From assembly GCF_003415675.1 (NCBI RefSeq), contig NZ_QFZK01000001.1:717321-781320 (forward strand): 64,000 nucleotides of DNA. The letters are read 5' to 3'. Position 1 is the first letter of the stretch, and every line of letters begins with the position of its first letter. Below are positions 28,576 through 35,981 of the stretch, piece after piece. The position numbers were made by a program, and so were the translations under genes. This DNA comes from Rhodoferax lacus (lineage in GTDB: Bacteria; Pseudomonadota; Gammaproteobacteria; Burkholderiales; Burkholderiaceae_C). The notes under the pieces were generated by a model, which ran no database searches, was not told the DNA's origin, and saw only the letters and a list, made by a program, of their open reading frames with translations.

Positions 28576-28597
28576 ACTACGTAACCGCATACGTAGT
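28576..28597. promoter_or_regulatory. Inverted repeat between scoA and PAS-LuxR regulator
   Basis: ACTACGTA-N6-TACGTAGT, a perfect dyad with 8-bp arms, lies 36 bp from scoA and 65 bp from the regulator start. It is a likely binding site for the LuxR-type protein encoded next to it. A further CGTAG half-site follows at about 28602. Confidence 0.65.
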
Positions 28598-28662
28598 TTT
28601 TCGTAGAGTCCAACCCTTGCCTGCCTTCAAACCTTGCCCTAAACCTTGCCCGCCCGCACACC

Positions 28663-29217
28663 ATGGACACTGATTACCGCCTTGCCTTTGATCTGGCCCC
28701 GGTGGGCCTGGCCCTGTCGAGCAACCGCAGCATCACCGACTGCAACCAGCACCTGTGCGACATGTTTGGCGTGGAGCGCACGCAACTACTGGGCCAGTCG
28801 TTCCAGGTGCTCTACCCCAGTGCGGCCGAGTACGAGCGCACCGGCGCGCGCATTGCGCCCATCCTGAACCGCAAGGGCACGTATGCCGACAACCGCATCA
28901 TGAAGCGCCTGGGCGGGCGCACCGCAGGCGAGCCCTTCTGGTGCCATGTGACCGGGCGCGCCCTCAACCAGTTGGCGCCGCACGAGGCCGGCATCTGGTG
29001 CTTTGAAGATTTAAGCGCCAGCCGCCCGGTGCGCGCCGAACTCACCGCGCGTGAACGCGAGGTGGCGGCTTATTTGCTGCAGGGCCTGACCAGCAAGCTC
29101 ATAGGCAAGACGCTGGCCATCAGCCACCGCACGGTGGAAATCTACCGCGCGCGGCTGATGCGCAAATACGGCGCCAGCACCACGGCGGATCTGGTGCACA
29201 AGCTCACGGCCGGGTGA
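28663..29217 (+). CDS. PAS-LuxR transcriptional regulator, probable regulator of scoAB
   Basis: A 184-residue one-component regulator: PAS domain (about 8-115, FDLAPVGLALSSNRSITDCNQHLCDMFG) and a C-terminal LuxR helix-turn-helix (LTAREREVAAYLLQGLTSKLIGKTLAISHRTVEIYRARLM). There is no receiver domain, so the PAS probably senses a metabolite or redox state directly. It is divergent from scoAB with a perfect dyad in the spacer, suggesting that it controls the CoA-transferase. Confidence 0.9.
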   Translation: MDTDYRLAFDLAPVGLALSSNRSITDCNQHLCDMFGVERTQLLGQSFQVLYPSAAEYERTGARIAPILNRKGTYADNRIMKRLGGRTAGEPFWCHVTGRALNQLAPHEAGIWCFEDLSASRPVRAELTAREREVAAYLLQGLTSKLIGKTLAISHRTVEIYRARLMRKYGASTTADLVHKLTAG

Positions 29218-29259
29218 TGCAAGCCTGCGCAAATTCAAAGCGCGTGCAGCACCCATCAC

Positions 29260-29559
29260 TCATGCCTGGCGCGAGTGGCGGGCAACATACTGTTGCAGCA
29301 CACCATCCATGCGCGCCTGCCAGCCCTCACCGGTAGACCGAAAGTAGGCCAGCACCTCAGGGCTGTAGCGCACAGAGACCAGCATTTTTTTGTTCTCGGA
29401 CTTTGGCCGACCGCGCAGGGACTTTAGCGGGACCATCGCCTTTAATTGCAGTGGCGTCAGCGGCTGCGCATCCGGGTCGGCCTTTGCTGCGGCCGTGATG
29501 GCTTTGTCTTCCGCAACGCTGGGCATGGTCACTGAAGGACGTTTGCTAACTTTGGACAT
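29260..29559 (-). CDS. brnA: BrnA-type antitoxin
   Basis: A 99-residue antitoxin that neutralises BrnT and represses the operon through a ribbon-helix-helix fold. The family pattern is clear at the C-terminus: LVSVRYSPEVLAYFRSTGEGWQARMDGVLQQYV. The N-terminal half is charged and probably disordered. Its start overlaps the end of brnT by 14 bases; the toxin-first order is usual for this system. Confidence 0.9.
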   Translation of the reverse strand: MSKVSKRPSVTMPSVAEDKAITAAAKADPDAQPLTPLQLKAMVPLKSLRGRPKSENKKMLVSVRYSPEVLAYFRSTGEGWQARMDGVLQQYVARHSRQA

Positions 29560-29812
29560 AGTGCTTCACCTCTCGTCGGTTGGCCCGGCGCAAACTGATG
29601 ATTCTTCGCACGGGCTCACGGTCTACAAAAACCACACAATACAAAATTCCAGTGAGGGGCGCTAACGCGATCATGCGTAACTCCCCATATTCAAAACGCG
29701 CATCAACCCAGACCAACGCCGATTCCCAATCAAGCTCCAAAGCCAAGGCAAGCGACACACCGTGTTTCTCCAGATTGGATGCATCCTTGACCGGGTCAAA
29801 CGTCATTTGCAT
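29546..29812 (-). CDS. brnT: BrnT-type toxin (DUF497)
   Basis: An 88-residue RelE-fold ribonuclease toxin of type II. The family opening FDPVKDASNLEKHGVSL and the closing RIISLRRANRREVKHY are both intact, so the toxin is probably functional. The frame begins ATG CAA ATG; either ATG could be used and no Shine-Dalgarno site is evident. TACAAT lies only a few bases upstream, so the message may be nearly leaderless. Confidence 0.9.
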   Translation of the reverse strand: MQMTFDPVKDASNLEKHGVSLALALELDWESALVWVDARFEYGELRMIALAPLTGILYCVVFVDREPVRRIISLRRANRREVKHYVQS

Positions 29813-29814
29813 CG

Positions 29815-29836
29815 AATTATTGTAGCTGCAGTAATT
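29815..29836. promoter_or_regulatory. Inverted repeat over brnTA promoter, candidate BrnA operator
   Basis: A 22-bp near-perfect palindrome (9 of 11 positions paired; AATTATTGTAG/CTGCAGTAATT) overlaps the -10-like TACAAT just before brnT. BrnA is known to autoregulate, so this is its likely site. Confidence 0.55.
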
Positions 29837-29851
29837 AACGATGCCGATCCA

Positions 29852-31429
29852 TCATTTCAAGGTCTGCCCCTGCCGGTGTGCCTCTGCCTGCCCACGGATG
29901 GCCGCACGCGCCGCCTCGTCCAGACGGCTGAGGTTCTTGAGCTGCATGGCCATGCGCGGGTTCTTCTTCAGCAGGGTTTCGTGGCGCATCAAGAAGTCCC
30001 AGTACAGCGTGGTGTAGGGGCAGGCCGCCTCGCCCGTGGAGAGTGCCGGGTCATAGCGGCAGCCCTTGCAGTGGTTGCCCATGCGCTGGATGTATTTGCC
30101 GCTGGCCACATAGGGTTTGCTGGCCATCAGGCCGCCGTCACCAAACTGGCCCATGCCCAGGGTGTTGGGCAGTTCCACCCATTCCACCGCGTCCACGTAC
30201 ACGCTCAGGTACCAGCTGTGTACGGCTTGCGGGCGCACGCCCAGCAGCAGTGCGTACAGGCCCGTGACCATCAGGCGCTGGATGTGGTGGGCGTAGCCGT
30301 GCTCCAGGGTCTGGCCAATGGCATCCTTCAGGCAGGCCATGTCGGTGTTGCCCGTCCAGTACCAGGCCGGCAGATCGGCCTGCGCGTCCAGCGCGTTGCG
30401 TTCCAGGTAGTCCGGCATCTGCGTCCAGTAGATGCCGCGCACGTATTCGCGCCAGCCCAGAATCTGCCGGATAAAGCCCTCCACCGAGGCGATGGGCGCC
30501 AGGCCCACGCGGTGGGCGTCTTCAGCCGCCTGCACTACTTCCCGCGCCTGCAGCAGCTTGAGGTTGAGCGCGCAGCTCAGGTGCGAGTGGTACAGCCAGG
30601 CCTCGCCCTGCCACATGGCGTCTTCATATTTTCCAAACAGCGGCAGGCGCTCTGTGATGAAGGCGTTCAGGGCCCGCAGCGCCTGCTCCCGCGTGACAGG
30701 CCAGCCAAAGCTGTGCAGCGTGCCGGGGTGGCCGGCAAAGCGGCGGTTCACCAGGGCCAGCACATCTGTGGTGATGGCGTCCGGCGCAAAGCGCGTGGGT
30801 GCGGGCACGTTCTGCGGGCCGGCCTTGCCGAAGGACTCGCGGTTGTCCACATCGAAATTCCACTGCCCACCCACCGGCTCGCCACCCTCCATCAGGATGC
30901 CGTGCTGCTGGCGCAGCGCGCGGTACCAATATTCCAGGCGCAGCTGTTTGCGGCCCTGGGCGTGCGCGGCAAACTCGCGCACGGTGCTGAAGAAATGGGT
31001 GTCATCGCGCAACTCCAGGGGCAGCTGGTGCTCGGCCGCCGCTGCGCGCAAGGCCTGCAGCACGCGCCAGTCTCCGGGGGCCGTCATCACCAGTGCTGCG
31101 GGCTGCAACTGCTTGATGGCCCGGCCCAGTTCCAGCTGCAGCGTGCCCAGGTTGTCGGCATCGTCGAGTCGCGTGTAGACCAGTGGCAGGCCCTGTGCCT
31201 GCAGGTGCTGGGCGAAGTGGCGCATGGCGCTCAGGAACACCGCAATGCGCTGCTTGGCTGACCACACATGGGTGGACTCCTCGGCCACCTCGGCCATCCA
31301 CACCACGTCCTGCTGCGCATCAAAGCCCTGCAGTGCCGAGGATTGTTCATCCAGCTGGTCGCCCAGCACGATGACCAGATGGCGCACGGTGGCGGGCAAG
31401 GGGGATGGCGGCATCAGGGACTTATCCAT
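29852..31429 (-). CDS. Iron-sulfur bacterial cryptochrome/(6-4) photolyase (FeS-BCP, PhrB-like)
   Basis: Light-driven repair of (6-4) photoproducts using FAD, a second chromophore and a 4Fe-4S cluster. The 525 residues match the deoxyribodipyrimidine photolyase-related family (HLVIVLGDQL at the start; WREYVRGIYWTQMPDY in the FAD part). Cys366, Cys454, Cys457 and Cys470 have the same spacing (88, 3, 13) as the cluster ligands of Agrobacterium PhrB (350, 438, 441, 454). The gene overlaps the DUF2256 gene by 8 bases and precedes no further gene on its strand. Confidence 0.93.
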   Translation of the reverse strand: MDKSLMPPSPLPATVRHLVIVLGDQLDEQSSALQGFDAQQDVVWMAEVAEESTHVWSAKQRIAVFLSAMRHFAQHLQAQGLPLVYTRLDDADNLGTLQLELGRAIKQLQPAALVMTAPGDWRVLQALRAAAAEHQLPLELRDDTHFFSTVREFAAHAQGRKQLRLEYWYRALRQQHGILMEGGEPVGGQWNFDVDNRESFGKAGPQNVPAPTRFAPDAITTDVLALVNRRFAGHPGTLHSFGWPVTREQALRALNAFITERLPLFGKYEDAMWQGEAWLYHSHLSCALNLKLLQAREVVQAAEDAHRVGLAPIASVEGFIRQILGWREYVRGIYWTQMPDYLERNALDAQADLPAWYWTGNTDMACLKDAIGQTLEHGYAHHIQRLMVTGLYALLLGVRPQAVHSWYLSVYVDAVEWVELPNTLGMGQFGDGGLMASKPYVASGKYIQRMGNHCKGCRYDPALSTGEAACPYTTLYWDFLMRHETLLKKNPRMAMQLKNLSRLDEAARAAIRGQAEAHRQGQTLK

Positions 31430-31586
31430 GTTTTACCTGCGCCTTGCGGGCGCGGCAGGCGTCAGAGCAGTACAGCACCGACTCCCAGTTTTTGGCCCAG
31501 GCCTTGCGCCAGCTCATGGTGCGGCCGCACACCGCGCAGGGCTTGCTGGGTAGCGATTGCTTGTTGCCTTTGAAATCGTTTTTCAT
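31422..31586 (-). CDS. DUF2256 zinc-finger-like mini-protein
   Basis: A 54-residue basic protein with four cysteines (17, 20, 40, 44; CAVCGRTMSWRKAW and CSDACRARK) that could bind zinc. DUF2256 proteins are often found beside photolyases and have no established function. The ATG at 31586 is chosen because the recognisable family starts there; the upstream frame reads into the spacer. It overlaps the FeS photolyase start by 8 bases, implying coupled translation. Confidence 0.85.
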   Translation of the reverse strand: MKNDFKGNKQSLPSKPCAVCGRTMSWRKAWAKNWESVLYCSDACRARKAQVKHG

Positions 31587-31656
31587 GGTGTCTTCTTCAA
31601 TGGGGGGCTTCTGCGGGAGGGTGCTTCCAAGGGGGGGGGTGGATGGGCTGGCCGCC

Positions 31657-33222
31657 TCAGGCAAACAGGTCGCCCTGTGCGGATGGTTCTGCAACCGCAG
31701 GAACTGCCCGCAATCTGCGCGGCACGACCGCCTTGGCCCCCTTGCCGGAGGGAGGCAGCCCGCTCTTGCGCGAACCATGGCGGGCCTGCACAGCACCGGC
31801 CTCTTCGCGCGCCTGCACGCTCTGGCGCAGGCCATACAGGCGGTCTTTGGCAGCCTTCATGGCCAGCTTGTCATCCACCACCGGCGCGGGATAGTCCACG
31901 CCGATGCGGCAGGCCGCCATGTGCTGCACGCTGTCATCCATCTTCCACGGTGTGGCCAGGTAGGGCAGCGGCACGCGAGAGAGCTCGGGCACCCAGCGGC
32001 GTATGAACAGGCCCTCGGGGTCCTGGTCCTGTGCCTGCTTGGTGGGCGAGTACATGCGCAGTGTGTTGATGCCGGTGGTGCCGCTTTGCATCTGCATCTG
32101 GCTCCAGTGGATGCCGGGCTCAAAGTCCAGAAACTGGCGCGCCAGAAACAGCCCCGTGGGCCGCCAGTGCAGCCACAGGTGGTAGCTGGCAAAGCTCACC
32201 AGCATGGCGCGCATGCGGAAGTTGAGCCAGCCAGTGGCCACCAGCGAGCGCATGCAGGCATCCACCATGGGAAATCCTGTGCGGCCCTCGCACCAGGCGG
32301 CAAAGTGGGCTTCGTTGAAATCGTCTTCGCGCAGGCCGTCGCAGACGCGGGCGAAATTGTGGAACTCAATGCCGGGCTCGTCTTCTAGCTTCTGCATGAA
32401 ATGGCAGTGCCAGCGCAGGCGCCCGGCAAAGCCGCGCAGGCCGTAAGCCAGGCCGCGCTCAGGTGTGCTGGCAATGGCCACCTCGGTGGCCTGGTGCACG
32501 GTGCGCAAGGACAGGGTGCCAAAGGCCAGGTGCGGGCTCAGGCGGCTGCAACCGTCTTCGGCGCTCAAGGGGCTGGAGAGCGCCTTGCGGTAACCAAAGC
32601 CACGCTCCTGCAAAAAGCTCTTCAGGGTGCGCCGCGCCGCCTTCTCACCGGCCGCCTGCAGCGTCTTGCCGTGCGGTGCCAGGCCCAAGGTCGCCAGCGT
32701 GGGCAGGTCCGCCTGCTCCAGCGGCACAGCGGCGCAAAAGCCGTGCTCCAGAATGGCCAGCGGCGCCTCCATGCGCGCCTGCCAGCGCTTGGCCCAGCCG
32801 CTGCGGCTACCCAGGCGACGCACCACGCCGGTCTGGGTGAACTCCTGCCAGCGTGTGCCGCTGGACTGGCACCAGGCGGCCACCTGCAGGTCGCGTGCAT
32901 ACGACCAGCCCGAACCGGTTTCCTCGTGGCTGAGCAGGTGCGTGAAGCCCAGCTCGGTGTGCAACTGCGCCAGCACAGAAACGGCCGTGCCCACCCGCAC
33001 CACAAGCGGCAAGCCACGCCGTGCCAGCGCCGCACGCAGTTCGGTCAGGCAGCCCAGGGCAAAGTCCACGTGGCTGGCATCGCACTCGGGGCTTTGCAGC
33101 CATTCGGGCTCAATCACAAACAGGCCCAGCGCATCGGTATGGGCCAGGGCGGCCACCAGCGGCGCGTGGTCATGCACCCGCAAATCGCGTTTGAACCAGA
33201 CCAGGGCGCGGGTAGCAGACAT
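31657..33222 (-). CDS. Deoxyribodipyrimidine photolyase/cryptochrome family protein
   Basis: A second, conventional flavoprotein of 521 residues: N-terminal antenna domain (ALVWFKRDLRVHDHAPL) and C-terminal FAD domain (TGFPMVDACMRSLVATGWLNFRMR, GINTLRMYSPTKQ). The C-terminus carries a basic tail ending GDLFA. It repairs cyclobutane dimers or acts as a light sensor; sequence alone does not separate these. The ATG at 33222 gives MSATRALVWFKRD; the longer frame runs into the divergent spacer. It is upstream of the DUF2256 and FeS photolyase genes on the same strand, with 70 bp between. Confidence 0.9.
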   Translation of the reverse strand: MSATRALVWFKRDLRVHDHAPLVAALAHTDALGLFVIEPEWLQSPECDASHVDFALGCLTELRAALARRGLPLVVRVGTAVSVLAQLHTELGFTHLLSHEETGSGWSYARDLQVAAWCQSSGTRWQEFTQTGVVRRLGSRSGWAKRWQARMEAPLAILEHGFCAAVPLEQADLPTLATLGLAPHGKTLQAAGEKAARRTLKSFLQERGFGYRKALSSPLSAEDGCSRLSPHLAFGTLSLRTVHQATEVAIASTPERGLAYGLRGFAGRLRWHCHFMQKLEDEPGIEFHNFARVCDGLREDDFNEAHFAAWCEGRTGFPMVDACMRSLVATGWLNFRMRAMLVSFASYHLWLHWRPTGLFLARQFLDFEPGIHWSQMQMQSGTTGINTLRMYSPTKQAQDQDPEGLFIRRWVPELSRVPLPYLATPWKMDDSVQHMAACRIGVDYPAPVVDDKLAMKAAKDRLYGLRQSVQAREEAGAVQARHGSRKSGLPPSGKGAKAVVPRRLRAVPAVAEPSAQGDLFA

Positions 33223-33384
33223 GGCGCGCACTCTAACAAGGGCAGCCCATGGCCGCTGGCCCGGCTGGCAAAGACCCCGGCCCTGATCGGCAAAAAGAGG
33301 GTGCAATGCCGCCTGGCTGCAGTTGGATAAAGCGAAGCAGGTAAGCTCGGGCTCCTCTTCACCTTGACAGCCAGGAATACTCTC

Positions 33385-34836
33385 TTGAAACCCATGCAAC
33401 GTCTTGCATATATATGTGCTGCTGCAGCAGCTCTGGGCTTGCTGGCTACGGGCTGTGCGGCACCTTTGCCAGCGCAGTCCGGCAACACTGGGGCCGACCG
33501 CACTGTGCCACCTGCCTGGAACGCACCCCTGCCCCATGGCGGCAGCAGTGCCCAGTTGGCACAGTGGTGGCAAGGTCTGGGCGACCGGGTGCTGGTGGAC
33601 CTGATAGAGGCCGCACAGCGCGTCAGCCCCACACTGGCCAGTGCCACCTCGCGCCTGACCCAGTCGCGCGCAGCCTTGGCCACGGCAACTGCTGCCAACC
33701 GGCCCAGCCTGAATGCGTCGCTGAGCGCACAGCGCGGTGTCACCAGCGCCAGCCCTATGGTGGGCACGGCCCTGTCATCCAGCCTGGATGCCTCTTGGGA
33801 AATCGATCTGTTCGGTGCCAACGCGGCAGCATCCGATGCCGCCCAGGCCAGGCTGCAGGGCACGGGCGCCCAGTGGCATGAGGCGCGCGTGTCGGTGGCG
33901 GCAGAAACCGCCACCCAGTATTACGCTTGGCGCAATTGCCGACAGGTGTTGGCCGTGCTGCAGTCCGACACCCGCTCGCGCGGGGAAAGTGCGCGCCTGA
34001 GTGCCCTCAGCGCCCAGGCCGGCTTCACCGCGCCTGCCGTGTCCGCCCTGGCAGATGCCAGCGCCGCCGAAGGCCGCTCCCGCAGCACCCAGCAGGCCAG
34101 CCAGTGCGACAGCACGCTCAAGGCCCTGGTGGCGCTCACCGCAGTCCCAGAGCCCACCCTGCGCCAGCGCCTGCAAGACAGCGTGGCGGACAGCAACGCG
34201 CCGAACCAGAACCCGGCAGCCATGCCCGCCGTGGCCAGCGTGCCGGCCGAGGTGCTGTCCCAGCGCCCCGACCTGTACGCTGCCCAGCGCGAAGTGGCCG
34301 CCGCCAGCGCCGACCTGGGCTCGGCCCAGGCCCAGCGCTACCCGCGCCTGACGCTAAACGGCCAGATCGGTACGCTCAACTACAGCAGCCAGGGCAGCAC
34401 CACCGACCTGAGCACCTGGTCCATTGGCCCGGTGGTCTTGAGCCTGCCAATTTTTGACGGAGGGCGGCGCGTGGCCAATGTGCAGGCCGCACAGGCCCGC
34501 TACACCGAGGCCGAAGCCCTGTACCGCGCCCGCGTGCGCCAGGCCGTGCGTGAGGTGGAAGACGCCTTGCTCAGCCTATCCAGCACCGCAGCGCAAAGAG
34601 AAGATGCGGCTACGGCCGCTGCGGGTTACACCACCTCTTTCAACGCCACCCAGGCGCGTGTGCAGGCGGGTGCTGCCAACCTGCCGGAGCTGGAAGACGC
34701 GCGGCGTATCGCGCTGGCGTCCCAAACCACCTTGCTGCAACTCGACCTGCAGCGCACCCAGGCCTGGATTGCGCTGTACCGCGCACTCGGCGGCGGCTGG
34801 ACGCCTGATGCAGCCCTGCCCCAAGACAGCCATTGA
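33385..34836 (+). CDS. RND-associated outer-membrane lipoprotein (NodT/OprM family)
   Basis: Exit duct of the RND pump encoded after it. About 483 residues with two OEP repeats and a lipobox (GLLATGC) near residue 27. A TTG at 33385 has AGGA 7 bases upstream and gives MKPMQRLAYIC; the ATG at 33394 is the alternative but is too far from the ribosome site. A second such protein is encoded at 12487-13941, so each pump in the window has its own duct. Confidence 0.9.
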   Translation: MKPMQRLAYICAAAAALGLLATGCAAPLPAQSGNTGADRTVPPAWNAPLPHGGSSAQLAQWWQGLGDRVLVDLIEAAQRVSPTLASATSRLTQSRAALATATAANRPSLNASLSAQRGVTSASPMVGTALSSSLDASWEIDLFGANAAASDAAQARLQGTGAQWHEARVSVAAETATQYYAWRNCRQVLAVLQSDTRSRGESARLSALSAQAGFTAPAVSALADASAAEGRSRSTQQASQCDSTLKALVALTAVPEPTLRQRLQDSVADSNAPNQNPAAMPAVASVPAEVLSQRPDLYAAQREVAAASADLGSAQAQRYPRLTLNGQIGTLNYSSQGSTTDLSTWSIGPVVLSLPIFDGGRRVANVQAAQARYTEAEALYRARVRQAVREVEDALLSLSSTAAQREDAATAAAGYTTSFNATQARVQAGAANLPELEDARRIALASQTTLLQLDLQRTQAWIALYRALGGGWTPDAALPQDSH

Positions 34837-34850
34837 ACCGAATCACGACC

Positions 34851-35981
34851 ATGAAAAAACTGCAGCTCACCCCCCTCACCCTGGCCACGGCCCTGTGCCT
34901 GGCGCTGGGCGGTCTCGGCCTTTTCCTGGGCTTTGGCCCAGCCAGCCATGCCCAAGACGCCAATGCGCCCCAGAGCGGCGCCGCGCCCAAGCCCTCGATG
35001 ACGGTCACCACCGCCAAACCCAGCCAGGCCAGCCTGCCGCTGGCGCTGGCGGCCAACGGCAATATTGCAGCCTGGCAGGAAGCCAGCGTGGCCTCGGAAT
35101 CGGGCGGCCTGAAGCTGCAGGAAGTGCGCGCCAATGTGGGCGATGCCGTCAAAGCGGGCCAGGTGCTGGCCGTGTTTGCGTCCGACACAGTGCAGGCCGA
35201 CGTGGCCCTGGCCAAAGCCAATCTGGCCGAGGCGCAGGCGCAGGCTGCAGATGCGGCGGCCAATGCCGAGCGCGCCCGCAGCCTGCAAGCCAGCGGCGCC
35301 CTGAGCGCCCAGCAGATCAACCAGTACAGCACCACCGACCTGAGCGCGAAGGCGCGCGTGCAGAGCGCCGAAGCCGCGCTGCTGCAACAGAACTTGCGCC
35401 TCAAGCACGCCCTGGTGCTGGCCCCGGACAGCGGCATCATCTCCGCCCGCGGCGCCACCGTGGGTGCGGTGCCGGGTGCCGGCACTGAGCTCTTTCGCCT
35501 GATCCGCCAGGGCCGCCTGGAGTGGCGTGCCGAAGTCACCGCCACCGAGCTGGGCCGCGTCAAGGTGGGCACGCCGGTGCAGGTGGTCAGCGCCAGTGGC
35601 AGCAAGGTCGCAGGCCGGGTGCGCATGGTGGCGCCCACGGTGGATGTGCAAAGCCGCGCCGCGTTGGTGTATGTGGACCTGAAAACCACGTCAGCTGATT
35701 CCGGTGTCAAGGCGGGTATGTTTGCGCGCGGGGAATTTGCGCTGGGCAACAGCAATGCGCTCACGGTGCCGCAAGAGGCCGTGGTGGTGCGCGATGGCTT
35801 CAGCTATGTCTTTGCGATCGGTGCCGCCAACAAAGTGGCCCAGCATAAAGTGGAGGTTGGCCGACGCGTGGGCACGCAGGTGGAAATTCTCAAGGGCCTG
35901 GCGGCTGACGCCACGGTTGCCGTCACCGGCGCCGGGTTCCTGAACGATGGCGATACCGTTCGCCTGGGCAGCGCGAAATGA
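34851..35981 (+). CDS. RND efflux periplasmic adaptor (MexA/HlyD family)
   Basis: A 376-residue adaptor with a Sec signal peptide (ends near SHA) but no lipobox. The split lipoyl motif (SGGLKLQEVRANVGDAVKAGQVL), a short alpha-hairpin (about 105-175) and a beta-barrel with VGTQVEILKGLAADATVAVTG follow. It starts 14 bp after the duct gene stop and ends in an ATGA overlap with the pump gene, so the three are one operon. Confidence 0.92.
   Translation: MKKLQLTPLTLATALCLALGGLGLFLGFGPASHAQDANAPQSGAAPKPSMTVTTAKPSQASLPLALAANGNIAAWQEASVASESGGLKLQEVRANVGDAVKAGQVLAVFASDTVQADVALAKANLAEAQAQAADAAANAERARSLQASGALSAQQINQYSTTDLSAKARVQSAEAALLQQNLRLKHALVLAPDSGIISARGATVGAVPGAGTELFRLIRQGRLEWRAEVTATELGRVKVGTPVQVVSASGSKVAGRVRMVAPTVDVQSRAALVYVDLKTTSADSGVKAGMFARGEFALGNSNALTVPQEAVVVRDGFSYVFAIGAANKVAQHKVEVGRRVGTQVEILKGLAADATVAVTGAGFLNDGDTVRLGSAK

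Noticed and set aside
31631..31639. Run of nine G between the DUF2256 and photolyase genes
   Set aside because: Homopolymer in a 70-bp spacer; it could be phase-variable or a sequencing artefact, but it does not touch a reading frame or a visible promoter.
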